From NCBI GenBank assembly GCA_000421085.1, contig ATWE01000007.1:186001-250000 (forward strand): 64,000 nucleotides of DNA, read 5' to 3'. This DNA is from Ensifer sp. USDA 6670. Its GTDB lineage: Bacteria > Pseudomonadota > Alphaproteobacteria > Rhizobiales > Rhizobiaceae. Of the stretch, positions 28,043-36,644 are shown in pieces. Position numbers and translations under genes: made by a program. Position 1 is the stretch's first letter. Every line of letters starts with the position of its first letter. The notes below the pieces were generated by a model. It searched no databases. It saw only the letters and a program-made list of their open reading frames with translations, and had not been told where the DNA came from.

Positions 28043-28191
28043 CTGCATGTTTCCTTTAATCGTATCCGATTAAAGGACAAAAACATGCAGCAGATCAAAG
28101 TGCTACAGCGACCTTTGCGCGTCTGATAAGACGCGCGGCGCTGTAGAGCGGGATGAGGAAAAGTGTGCGCGGTTTTCCGCCCGCATCCCGC
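28043..28191. repeat. Mosaic intergenic repeat of three adjoining palindromes (RIME-like)
   Basis: Module 1 (28043-28090) pairs CTGCATGTTT and CCTTTAATCG with CGATTAAAGG and AAACATGCAG. Module 2 (28103-28146) pairs CTACAGCG with CGCTGTAG around GCGCGTCT-GATA-AGACGCGC. Module 3 (28148-28191) pairs GCGGGATG with CATCCCGC. Modules 2 and 3 recur elsewhere in the window singly. The arrangement is that of rhizobial intergenic mosaic elements. It lies between convergent rplI and the HlyD gene. Confidence 0.8.
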
Positions 28192-28210
28192 ATCTCAAAT
28201 TCTTAGGGGT

Positions 28211-29278
28211 CTACCCGGCGGACGCGATTGCCGCCTGCGGTTCGGCCGCCTTGTCGACCCTCACCACGACCGAAAGCCCGGGAGCAAGGCGGTCGGCCAT
28301 CGGCTGTTCGGGATCGACGGCGATGCGCACGCCGAGACGTTGCGCCACCTTGGTAAAATTGCCGGTGGCGTTATCGGGCCGGATGATGCTGAATTCCGAT
28401 CCGGCAGCGGGAGAGAAGCGCTCGATGTGGCCTCTCAGCACCTGCCGGTTCAAAGCGTCTACCGAAATGGTGACGGGCTGACCGACCCTCATTCCGTCAA
28501 GCTGCGTCTCCTTGAAGTTGGCGACGATCCAGACGTCGTGCGGCACGACCGAAAGCAGCTGTGTGCCGGCGGTGACATATTGTCCGACACGGGCGCCGAT
28601 CTCGCCGAGCCTTCCGGCACGCGGCGCAACAATCCTGGTGTTGTCGAGGTCGATCTCGGCGAGTTCCACGGCCGCCTCGGCGCCGGCTACCGAACCTTCA
28701 AGCCCGGCACGAGCGCCGAGCGTCGTCGCAAGCGACTGGCGCGAAACCTCGAGATTCGCAGTCGCCTGCTTGACGCCCGCGTCCGCCTGCTCGAAGGCCG
28801 CCCGGGCCTGGTCGGCGTCGCTCCGCGTCGCGACACCTTTTTCGGCGAGCGGACGAATGCGGTCCCAGGTGGCTCTCGCCGTTGCCAGAGCCGCTTTGGC
28901 CCCGTCGAGCTGGGCCTCGCTCGCGGCGATTCCGGCCTTTGCCGACAGCTCCTGTTCGAACGAGTTCGCCAGCGCCGAGCGTTGTGTCGCGAGCATCGCT
29001 TTTGCCTGCGCAAGCTTCTGGACGTAAATCCGGTCATCGATCCTGACGAGGAGCTGACCAGCCCTCACCTCTTCGTAGTCGCGCACCGGCACCTCCGCGA
29101 CGTAGCCGGAAAGTTGCGGGCTGATGGTCGTGACATAGCCGCGGACATAGGCATTCTCCGTGGTTTCGACGGAGCTCGCGAAGGGCGGCAGGCGCCAGGC
29201 GTAGAGGACGAGCGAAAGACCGGCGAACCCGGCAAGAAACACGATAAGCGTGGTGGGGGAGCGGAATTTTTTCAGCAT
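28211..29278 (-). CDS. HlyD/EmrA-type membrane fusion protein
   Basis: The protein has 355 residues from the ATG at 29278: a short cytoplasmic N-terminus, one membrane span (LIVFLAGFAGLSLVLYAW), a biotinyl-lipoyl-like beta segment (VRGYVTTISPQLSGYVAEVPV), a long coiled-coil hairpin (about 90-190) and a second lipoyl half (TRIVAPRAGRLGEI). It would link the inner-membrane MFS pump to an outer-membrane channel. A TTG at 29299 overlapping the emrB-like stop (TTGA) is an alternative start. It is third in the marR-emrB-emrA order. Confidence 0.88.
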   Translation of the reverse strand: MLKKFRSPTTLIVFLAGFAGLSLVLYAWRLPPFASSVETTENAYVRGYVTTISPQLSGYVAEVPVRDYEEVRAGQLLVRIDDRIYVQKLAQAKAMLATQRSALANSFEQELSAKAGIAASEAQLDGAKAALATARATWDRIRPLAEKGVATRSDADQARAAFEQADAGVKQATANLEVSRQSLATTLGARAGLEGSVAGAEAAVELAEIDLDNTRIVAPRAGRLGEIGARVGQYVTAGTQLLSVVPHDVWIVANFKETQLDGMRVGQPVTISVDALNRQVLRGHIERFSPAAGSEFSIIRPDNATGNFTKVAQRLGVRIAVDPEQPMADRLAPGLSVVVRVDKAAEPQAAIASAG

Positions 29279-29295
29279 GATAACGACTTCATTGT

Positions 29296-30891
29296 TCAAG
29301 ATGTGGCCGCCGGTACGATGTCGGGATCGTTTCCGGCGAGCCGTTTGACTGCGATTTGGATGAGCAGCACCGCGAGCGCGAAAAGCGCTATGATCGCCGC
29401 CGCCAGGAAGGCATCGTTGTAGGCGAGGATGTTGGCCTCGCGGGTGATCGTCTGGCCGAGCAGCGCCACGCCCTCCCCGTTCAGCAACGCCCTGTCGCCG
29501 ATTGCCTTGGCGTAGGCGCCCGACAACTGCCCGATGCGCTGCGCGACCACAGGATTGGTCAGAACGATCTGCTCCGCCAGAATGTTGGCGTGGAACTTCT
29601 CCCGCAGCGTCACGAAGGTCCCGAAGGCGGCCGAACCCATCAGGCCGCCGATGCTTTGCGTGAAGAGAAAGACGACGATGAAGCTCAGGATGTAGCTCGG
29701 ACCTTTCGCGAGTGCCGCCGTGAAACCGCGGGCCATGGCCGGCGGCAGGAAAAGGGCCGTGCCGGCGGCGACCAGCGCCTGGCTCGCATACATCTGTTCC
29801 GGACGCGTGAGGCTCGTTGCATGGCTGTCCATATAGGCGCCGGCGGCGAGCATGCCGAGGGCGAGCACGTGGACGATGTCCGCGTGCCCCGGCTTCATCA
29901 GCGCCGCACAGAGCAGACCGCCCCCGAGTGATGCGGCCAGAATGATCCAGTAAAGTGTCGCGAGCTGATCATACTGCAGGCCGAGCAATTGGTAGAAGTT
30001 GGTGGCGATCGCCGACTGTTCCGAGGCGACGAGGCGGAAGATCAACAGCACGGCAGCGAAATGCACGATCTCGCGCGAGGCCAACCAGCGTATGTCGATC
30101 AAGGGCTGCTCGCGATTGAGCTCGATCATTACGACGGCCGTGAGGGTCACGACCGACAAGGCGAGCAGCATGCCCAGCCAAGGTGCCTCGAACCACCAAT
30201 AGAGCCTCCCCATCACGAGGACGACGGCAACGCAGCCGAAGCCGACGGCGAGCAGCAGATAGCTGAAGATGTCGGCACGCTGGATGACCTTGCCATGAGT
30301 CACCGGCGTCAGCGGCAGCAGATAGATGATCGGCAACGCGATCAGCGCGAGCGCCATCTCGAGCGTGTACAGCCCATGCCATTGTCCGATCTCGATGAGC
30401 TGCGGCGAGATCAGCCGCGTGATCGGAGCGGCCAAGGTCGTGCATGTCAGGGCGAGTGCGAGGCCCACCGTCAGCTTTCGCGCCGGTGGAAAGGCTTCCA
30501 GCATGTAGAGAAAGCCGAGGCTCGACATCGGCGCGGCCGCAATGCCGCTGATGAAGCGGACGACGACCGCCGAATGAAGGTCCGAGACGAAGACGTTCAT
30601 CAGTGAAGCGATGACGAATCCGACGATGCCGATCTCTGCGAAGCGGCGCAGGCCATACTGGGCGCGGATCTTCACGAGAGCGGCCGAAAGGCTGACATTC
30701 GGCGCCATGTAGGCAGCGGCAAGCCAGGCAGCCTCCACCGACGTGGCCGAAAGCGATCCCTGGACCTGCGCAAGATTGGCCGACGCGAGATTCATGCCGA
30801 GCCCCTGCGTCAGAAAGAGGAGAGCGGAGCCGGCGATATAGAGAGCCGATTTACCGATACGCATCGCGTCGGGAGCGGCAACGGCATTCAT
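29296..30891 (-). CDS. DHA2-family MFS drug efflux transporter (EmrB-like)
   Basis: The 531-residue protein has about 14 membrane spans, the DHA2 layout, with a proton-relay type segment in AAYMAPNVSLSAALVKIRAQYGLRR and a large loop before the last span. With the adjacent fusion protein it would export hydrophobic toxicants across both membranes. The substrate is unknown. It starts with an ATGA overlap on the MarR gene, so regulator and pump are translated together. Confidence 0.88.
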   Translation of the reverse strand: MNAVAAPDAMRIGKSALYIAGSALLFLTQGLGMNLASANLAQVQGSLSATSVEAAWLAAAYMAPNVSLSAALVKIRAQYGLRRFAEIGIVGFVIASLMNVFVSDLHSAVVVRFISGIAAAPMSSLGFLYMLEAFPPARKLTVGLALALTCTTLAAPITRLISPQLIEIGQWHGLYTLEMALALIALPIIYLLPLTPVTHGKVIQRADIFSYLLLAVGFGCVAVVLVMGRLYWWFEAPWLGMLLALSVVTLTAVVMIELNREQPLIDIRWLASREIVHFAAVLLIFRLVASEQSAIATNFYQLLGLQYDQLATLYWIILAASLGGGLLCAALMKPGHADIVHVLALGMLAAGAYMDSHATSLTRPEQMYASQALVAAGTALFLPPAMARGFTAALAKGPSYILSFIVVFLFTQSIGGLMGSAAFGTFVTLREKFHANILAEQIVLTNPVVAQRIGQLSGAYAKAIGDRALLNGEGVALLGQTITREANILAYNDAFLAAAIIALFALAVLLIQIAVKRLAGNDPDIVPAATS

Positions 30892-31340
30892 CGGTCGCCA
30901 CTCCGCCCGATCGACTGGATGTTCGTCGCGATCTTGCAGACGACCTTCAGCGCGACGGCGATTTCCTGCGGCTCAAGCCCGCCCAGGACCTCTTCGCGGA
31001 TGTCGCTCGCGAGCTTCTCAATCTCATCCGCCACGGAGCGGCCGATGTCCGTCATATGGATCTGCTTCGCACGCCGATCGGAAAGCTCGACCCGGCGCTC
31101 GATGAACCCCTGCTTTTCCATGCCGTCGAGAAGCCGAACGATCGTCGGCGTCTCGATATCGAGCTCTTCGGCCAACTCGCGTTGATTGAGACCTTCTTTC
31201 CTGGCGAGCGCGAACAGCATCCGCGCACGCGGCAGCGTCAGGCCGCGCTCCTTCACCCGCGCGTCGAACACCGACCGCAGTTTGCGATTGACGGTCGCAA
31301 GTGCGTCGAACAATTCACGATTGTCGTTTGGTTTCGGCAT
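30888..31340 (-). CDS. MarR family transcriptional regulator
   Basis: The 150-residue protein has the winged helix-turn-helix core (LNQRELAEELDIETPTIVRLLDGMEKQGFIERR) and the wing region DRRAKQIHMTDIG. It is first in an operon with the efflux pump, an arrangement in which a MarR protein represses itself and the pump until a ligand binds. A palindrome 22 bases upstream of the start is a likely operator. Confidence 0.9.
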   Translation of the reverse strand: MPKPNDNRELFDALATVNRKLRSVFDARVKERGLTLPRARMLFALARKEGLNQRELAEELDIETPTIVRLLDGMEKQGFIERRVELSDRRAKQIHMTDIGRSVADEIEKLASDIREEVLGGLEPQEIAVALKVVCKIATNIQSIGRSGDR

Positions 31341-31361
31341 TTAGTATCTTTTCCATATTAC

Positions 31362-31371
31362 TAGCATGCTA
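31362..31371. promoter_or_regulatory. Putative MarR operator
   Basis: TAGCATGCTA is a perfect 10-bp palindrome inside an AT-rich stretch (31341-31385) directly upstream of the marR start. Location and symmetry fit an autorepressor site. The rest of 31341-31660 up to dnaB has no gene and no clear repeat. Confidence 0.45.
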
Positions 31372-31660
31372 ACTATCTGAACACTATTTAATCCGGCCGT
31401 GGCCATTTTTCAAGAGGCCTATCGAGGACGCGGGGATGCGAATCAGGTAGTTTTACCCATGGCCGCGGCGTCAATCAGCATCGCGTGAGAATGTATTTTT
31501 TTACAACTTCTCCCTTGTCCCCTGTGGATCAGTCGAACAACGGGCAAAGGCGATTGGCGGGGTTGTATGGCACGCCACTGTTGCGTGTCTGCACTAGACG
31601 CGGCGCGCAACAGTCAGCAAACCGGGTGCCTCACGGGATCATAAGCGGAAACGGAAAACG

Positions 31661-33160
31661 ATGAACGACGCAGCGCGAAAGCTCGCCCCTTTGGCCAAGG
31701 ATCAGGCGGAACAGCATTATCGCGAGGCGCCGAACAATCTGGAAGCGGAGCAGGCCCTGCTCGGCGCCATTCTCGTCAATAACGACGCCTTCTACCGCGT
31801 CTCGGATTTCCTGAAACCCGTACACCTTTATGAGCCGTTGCATCGCAGGATCTTCGAGATCGCCGGCGAAATCATCCGCATGGGCAAGACTGCCAACCCG
31901 GTGACGGTCAAGACCTTCCTCAAGGCCGACGAGAAGGTCGGCGACCTGACGGTTGCGCAATATCTCGCGCGCCTCGCCGCCGAAGCCGTGTCCATCATCA
32001 ATGCGGAGGACTACGGCCGCGCGATCTACGACCTGGCGCTCCGCCGGTCGCTGATCACCATCGGTGAAGACATGGTGAACATCGCCTATGACGCACCGCT
32101 CGACATGCCGCCGCAGAGCCAGATCGAAGACGCCGAACGGCGTCTGTTCGAACTCGCCGAGACCGGCCGCTACGATGGCGGTTTCCAATCGTTCAACGAC
32201 GCGGTGGCGCTCGCGATCGACATGGCCGGACAGGCATTCGAGCGGGACGGTCACCTCTCCGGCATTTCCACCGGCATCCATTCCCTCGACGGGAAGATGG
32301 GCGGACTGCAGCGTTCGGACCTGATCATCCTCGCCGGCCGGCCGGGCATGGGCAAGACCTCGCTCGCGACGAACATCGCGTACAACATCGCCGCCGCCTA
32401 CGAGCCGGAAGTACAGCCCGACGGCTCCTTCAAGGCCAAGAACGGCGGCGTGGTCGGCTTCTATTCGCTCGAAATGTCGTCCGAACAGCTCGCCACCCGT
32501 ATCATCTCCGAGCAGACCGAAGTCTCCTCCTCGAAGATCCGCCGCGGTGACATTTCGGAGGCGGATTTCGAGAAGCTCGTCGCCTGCTCCCAAATGATGC
32601 AGAAAGTGCCGCTTTACATCGACCAGACCGGCGGTATCTCGATCGCCCAGCTTGCCGCGCGCGCTCGCCGATTGAAGCGGCAGCGCGGTCTCGACGTGCT
32701 CGTGGTCGACTACATCCAGCTGATGACCGGTTCGAAGAAGTCTGGCGAAAATCGCGTGCAGGAAATCACCGAGATCACCACCGGCCTCAAGGCGCTCGGC
32801 AAGGAGCTCAACGTGCCGATCATCGCGCTGTCGCAGCTCTCGCGCGCGGTGGAAAGCCGCGATGACAAGCGGCCGCAGCTCTCCGACCTGCGTGAATCTG
32901 GCTCGATCGAACAGGACGCTGACGTGGTTCTCTTCGTGTTCCGCGAGGAATATTACGTGAAGAACATGGAACCGCGCGACGAATTCGATCCGAAATACGA
33001 AGAGTGGAAGATGCAGATGGAGAAGGTGAAGGGCACGGCCGACGTGATCATCGCCAAGCAGCGTCACGGACCGACCGGAACCGTGAAGCTCGCCTTCCAG
33101 TCGGAATTCACGCGCTTCTCGGATCTCGCCGATCCGTCGTTCACGCAGTACGAGCATTGA
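31661..33160 (+). CDS. dnaB: Replicative DNA helicase
   Basis: The 499-residue protein has the DnaB N-terminal domain (APNNLEAEQALLGAILVNN), a linker helix and the RecA-like C-terminal domain with Walker A GRPGMGKTS, Walker B VLVVDYIQLM and the arginine-finger region KQRHGPTGTVKLAF. It unwinds DNA at the fork as a hexamer. No intein is present. It is transcribed alone here; a repeat/hairpin follows. Confidence 0.96.
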   Translation: MNDAARKLAPLAKDQAEQHYREAPNNLEAEQALLGAILVNNDAFYRVSDFLKPVHLYEPLHRRIFEIAGEIIRMGKTANPVTVKTFLKADEKVGDLTVAQYLARLAAEAVSIINAEDYGRAIYDLALRRSLITIGEDMVNIAYDAPLDMPPQSQIEDAERRLFELAETGRYDGGFQSFNDAVALAIDMAGQAFERDGHLSGISTGIHSLDGKMGGLQRSDLIILAGRPGMGKTSLATNIAYNIAAAYEPEVQPDGSFKAKNGGVVGFYSLEMSSEQLATRIISEQTEVSSSKIRRGDISEADFEKLVACSQMMQKVPLYIDQTGGISIAQLAARARRLKRQRGLDVLVVDYIQLMTGSKKSGENRVQEITEITTGLKALGKELNVPIIALSQLSRAVESRDDKRPQLSDLRESGSIEQDADVVLFVFREEYYVKNMEPRDEFDPKYEEWKMQMEKVKGTADVIIAKQRHGPTGTVKLAFQSEFTRFSDLADPSFTQYEH

Positions 33161-33175
33161 CAGGCTGTTTTCTGC

Positions 33176-33242
33176 CCCTCATCTCGCTGCTGCGACCTTC
33201 CCCCCGCCTGCGGGGGTGTGTGCCCTGCAGGTCGGATGAGGG
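33176..33242. repeat. CCCTCATC...GATGAGGG repeat with hairpin between dnaB and azlD
   Basis: The outer arms CCCTCATC (33176-33183) and GATGAGGG (33235-33242) enclose a tight stem CCCCCGC-CT-GCGGGGG (33201-33216). The element sits between convergent genes, 15 bases after dnaB and 15 before the azlD stop, so it may act as a two-way terminator. Confidence 0.65.
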
Positions 33243-33257
33243 ACGGAATTAGCCTCT

Positions 33258-33560
33258 CTACCCTACGAACACCCTAGCAAACGCCACGACAATCACGCCG
33301 GCCGCCACGGCCGGGAGCAGCGGCAGCCTCGTGGCGGCCAGCACCGTCGCGAGGGCCGCAAGCGATTCGGCCGGTCCGGTGACCAGCGCCGTCGGCGCGA
33401 TGACGGCCATCAATACGGCCGGCGGGATCGCCTCCAGCGCCCGCTTCTGCTTCGGACCTATCGTCACGAAACGGATGAGGACAAGACCCCCGAGTCGGGT
33501 CAGCACCGTCGCCACGGCCATCGCGACGATTGCAAGAAACGTGTGGGGGTCGAGCGTCAT
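33258..33560 (-). CDS. azlD: AzlD-type branched-chain amino acid exporter small subunit
   Basis: The 100-residue protein has three or four hydrophobic spans and the AzlD pattern (TFLAIVAMAVATVLTRLGG, then KQKRALEAIPPAVLMAVIAP). The ATG at 33560 overlaps the azlC stop (ATGA). Together AzlC and AzlD form a two-gene exporter of branched-chain amino acids or analogues. Longer frames upstream are out-of-family. Confidence 0.85.
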   Translation of the reverse strand: MTLDPHTFLAIVAMAVATVLTRLGGLVLIRFVTIGPKQKRALEAIPPAVLMAVIAPTALVTGPAESLAALATVLAATRLPLLPAVAAGVIVVAFARVFVG

Positions 33561-34258
33561 GCGCGGGCCTCCTGACGTTCTCCGGTGAAGAGCGCCGCAA
33601 CGACGCCCGCCGCCGCGCCGGCTGCGATGTACCAGACGCCGGGGAGGAACTGGTGCGCGAGGACCGCGGCCGCGGCGCTCGCAGCGAGAACCGTGCCGGT
33701 TTCGCGTCCCTTCCAGAAGCCCATGACCAGGACGATGAAGACCGCGGGAAACGCAAAATCGAGACCGAGCGCCTTCGGGTCTCCGAGGACCGCGCCGGCG
33801 AGCGAGCCGGCAAGACCGGCGAGCACCCAGACCAGGTAGAACGGCACCGCAATGCCCGCATACCACGCAGGCGTGAGCCGCGACTCACCTGCCCGGACCT
33901 CCGCCATCGCCCATATTTCGTCGGCCAGGAGAAGCATCGCGGCATATCTCGCCGGCCCCGAGAAAGCAGGCATCTTCGTACCGATCGATGCGCTCATCAA
34001 AAGATGACGGATATTGACGAGCAGCGCCGAAAATCCGAGAGCCGCCCAGGAGGCGGGATGAGTCCAGATGTCGAGCGCAACGAATTGCGAGCCGCCGGCA
34101 AAGACCAGCGCGCTCATCGTCACGACTTCGAGGCTCGACAGGCCCTTGGTTGCGGCGACGGCCCCAAAGACGAGCCCGATCGGCATCACCGCCGCGACAA
34201 GCGGTGCCATCGCCCTGAAACCTCCCAAGAATTCCTCGACTGCCCGCGACTTCTTCAC
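33557..34258 (-). CDS. azlC: AzlC family branched-chain amino acid permease
   Basis: From the GTG at 34258 the protein has 233 residues; the sequence GFRAMAPLVAAVMPIGLVFGAVA opens the family, and MPAFSGPARYAAMLLLADEIWAMAE is the conserved middle. About seven membrane spans are visible. GGGAG sits 9 bases upstream of this GTG; another GTG at 34285 would add nine residues. It forms a pair with azlD and lies downstream of an AraC-type regulator on the same strand. Confidence 0.85.
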   Translation of the reverse strand: MKKSRAVEEFLGGFRAMAPLVAAVMPIGLVFGAVAATKGLSSLEVVTMSALVFAGGSQFVALDIWTHPASWAALGFSALLVNIRHLLMSASIGTKMPAFSGPARYAAMLLLADEIWAMAEVRAGESRLTPAWYAGIAVPFYLVWVLAGLAGSLAGAVLGDPKALGLDFAFPAVFIVLVMGFWKGRETGTVLAASAAAAVLAHQFLPGVWYIAAGAAAGVVAALFTGERQEARA

Positions 34259-34391
34259 GCCTGCGATCTCCCGTACTTGCAACACTAGCCTTCAGAAACT
34301 ACGCGCTTCCGGACGGAAAACCGTTACACGCTCTCCTGGAGTGAGCCGGCAAGTAAGCAGGCAGAAGACCTCCCGTCTTGAACGAAAGTGA

Positions 34392-35288
34392 TCAGGCTGA
34401 GCGATAGGCGCCCGGCGTCACGCCGGTTCGAGCCTTGAAATGGCGGCTGAAATGCGCCTGATCGGCGAAACCGCAATGATAGGCGGCATCCGCCGCAGAC
34501 CAACCCTTGCGCAGAAGCGCCTTTGCTTCCCGCACCCGCTTGTCGGTGAGAAAAGCATGCGGGGTGATGTGGAATTCCTTTCGGAAGGCGCGGATCAGAT
34601 GGGCGCGGCTGAGGCCCGCCAGCTTCGCCAGCTCCTCCAGCCCGATATCGTGCGTGTAGTTTTCGACGAGATAATCGCGTGCCCGATGCACGGCTGAGCT
34701 CTCGCGTGTCTGCAGAGGGATGATGATAGCGTTGCCGTGACGCTCGAAGAGCCTGGCCAGGAAACCGAACATGCTTTCGTCCGCTTCCAGGGTGCCGACC
34801 TTGCCTTCCAATGCGCGGTGCGCACGATGAAAGCCGATCGCAAGCTCTCGATCGGTGAGAAGCAGCCGCGAGAAGGACGGCGTTCCCTTGAAGGAGCGGC
34901 CGGTCACATCCTCGAGAATCTCGACCAGCAGGTCCGTGGATGGATAGATCATCCGATAGCGGTAGCCTTCATGACCCGGATGCCCGTCGTGGATTTCATC
35001 CGGATTGATGAGATAGAGATCTCCCGGGCCCGTCTGCGATCGTTCCCCCTTGATCGTGCTGATCTGGGAACCCGCTTCGATCGCACCTATGCTGAAGGTG
35101 TCGTGCGCGTGCGGGGCGAATTCATGTGTGATGAAGGTTGCGCTCAGGCATTCCATGCCCTTGAATCGGGGATCGCGCCAGAAACGAGTCCGCTCGGCTC
35201 CATCGAGCGGCATGGCCTCGATGGCCTTTTCCTGTGAGATCGTTTCCATCGGCCGATCATATCGGGCGAGGAAAGGCTCGTCTTGCAT
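34392..35288 (-). CDS. AraC family transcriptional regulator
   Basis: The protein has 298 residues from the ATG at 35288 (or 285 from ATG 35249). The N-terminal cupin-type domain is marked by HAHDTFSIGAIEAG and GDLYLINPDEIHDGHPG; the C-terminal pair of helix-turn-helices by IGLEELAKLAGLSRAHLIRAFRKEFHITPHAFL and AAYHCGFADQAHFSRHFKARTGVTPGAYR. AraC regulators of this kind often sit beside AzlC or LysE exporters, so control of azlCD is likely. No good ribosome-binding site decides the start. The frame stays open far upstream, antisense to alr and radA, which is not credible coding sequence. Confidence 0.88.
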   Translation of the reverse strand: MQDEPFLARYDRPMETISQEKAIEAMPLDGAERTRFWRDPRFKGMECLSATFITHEFAPHAHDTFSIGAIEAGSQISTIKGERSQTGPGDLYLINPDEIHDGHPGHEGYRYRMIYPSTDLLVEILEDVTGRSFKGTPSFSRLLLTDRELAIGFHRAHRALEGKVGTLEADESMFGFLARLFERHGNAIIIPLQTRESSAVHRARDYLVENYTHDIGLEELAKLAGLSRAHLIRAFRKEFHITPHAFLTDKRVREAKALLRKGWSAADAAYHCGFADQAHFSRHFKARTGVTPGAYRSA

Positions 35289-35381
35289 AAAAGTGCTTTC
35301 GGCCAGAGCTTTGCGTCGGCCGTTTGCGGCTCGAGGCACTTGGATGTATTGCTGAGGTGTCGCCCACGCAGAGTTTCCAGT

Positions 35382-36521
35382 ATGCAAAGCCCCGAGTTTC
35401 TTTCCGCCTCCAGCAGGCTCACCGTCGACCTTACCGCGCTCGCCGGCAATTGGCGGACGATGAACGAGCGGTCCGGAAAAGCCCGCGCCGCCGCCGTTCT
35501 GAAGGCCGATGCCTACGGTCTCGGCGTCATGCATGCCGCACCGGCTCTCTATGCCGCCGGCGCACGCGATTTCTTCGTGGCCAGTGTCGAAGAAGGGGCC
35601 GAGCTTCGCCCGCTTGTTCCGGATGGGCGAATCTACATTCTCGCGGGAATGTGGCCCGGCAACGAGGAGCTGTTCTTCGAGAACGATCTCGTGCCGATCA
35701 TCAACTCGGAGGAGCAGCTGGCGGTCTTCATGGCAGCGCTCTCCGAACGGGGCGACCACCCCTGCGTTCTCCACGTCGACACGGGCATGAACCGGCTCGG
35801 CCTGTCGCCTGAGGAGGCCGTTGCCCTCGCCCACGACCCTGCGCGGCCTGCAAGTTTCTCGCCGGTCCTCGTCATGAGCCATCTGGCCTGCGCCGATGAT
35901 CCCGGACACCCGATGAACCGCTATCAGCTTCAGCGTTTCCGCGAGGTTACGGCCGCCTTCGAGGGCGTGCCGGCAAGCCTCGCAAATTCCGGCGGCGTGT
36001 TCCTCGGCGCGGACTACCACTTCGATCTCACCCGGCCCGGTATCGCGGTCTATGGCGGCGAAGCGGTAAATGGCGCCGTCAATCCGATGAAAGCGGTCGT
36101 CACCGCGGAAGCGCGCATCGTGCAGGTCAGGACGGTTCCATCCGGTGAAACGGCAAGCTACGGCGCCTCGGTCCGTTTCGGCCGGGACAGCCGCATTGCG
36201 ACGGTCGCGATCGGTTATGCCGACGGCTACCACCGCTCGGTTTCGGGCGGCGGCGTCACCCTCAGACAGGCGATGCCCTCTGGCGCCTTCGGTTTCCTGC
36301 ATGGTACGAAGGTGCCGCATGTCGGGCGGGTGACGATGGATCTGAGTCTGTTCGATGTAACGGACCTGCCGGAAACGGCCGTGCGTGCCGGCGATTACAT
36401 CGAGGTCTTCGGGCGCAATGTCGCCATCGACGACGTCGCGCGCGCCGGCGGCACCATAGGCTACGAGCTGCTGACGAGCCTCGGCCGGCGCTATCATCGG
36501 ACCTATGTCGGAGGCGCTTGA
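35382..36521 (+). CDS. alr: Alanine racemase
   Basis: The 379-residue protein has the PLP lysine in AAAVLKADAYGLG (near residue 40) and the catalytic tyrosine in GETASYGASVRFG. It makes D-alanine for peptidoglycan. The start MQSPEFLSASSRLTVDL is used since the upstream extension lacks family sequence. It is divergent from the AraC gene and followed by radA after 123 bases. Confidence 0.94.
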   Translation: MQSPEFLSASSRLTVDLTALAGNWRTMNERSGKARAAAVLKADAYGLGVMHAAPALYAAGARDFFVASVEEGAELRPLVPDGRIYILAGMWPGNEELFFENDLVPIINSEEQLAVFMAALSERGDHPCVLHVDTGMNRLGLSPEEAVALAHDPARPASFSPVLVMSHLACADDPGHPMNRYQLQRFREVTAAFEGVPASLANSGGVFLGADYHFDLTRPGIAVYGGEAVNGAVNPMKAVVTAEARIVQVRTVPSGETASYGASVRFGRDSRIATVAIGYADGYHRSVSGGGVTLRQAMPSGAFGFLHGTKVPHVGRVTMDLSLFDVTDLPETAVRAGDYIEVFGRNVAIDDVARAGGTIGYELLTSLGRRYHRTYVGGA

Positions 36522-36644
36522 ACAAGGCGCAAAGCAATATCGTCCTTTCAAATAGGATTTCGCGGCATTATGTGACCGCCAAGAGTGATTCTCGGGCGGC
36601 GGCAATTCCGCCATCTGCCCCCAAACATCCGAAAGCCGACATCT

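Noticed and set aside
31631..33157. A 508-codon minus-strand frame opposite dnaB
   Set aside because: It is the mirror of dnaB codon bias; no domain, no separate start signals.
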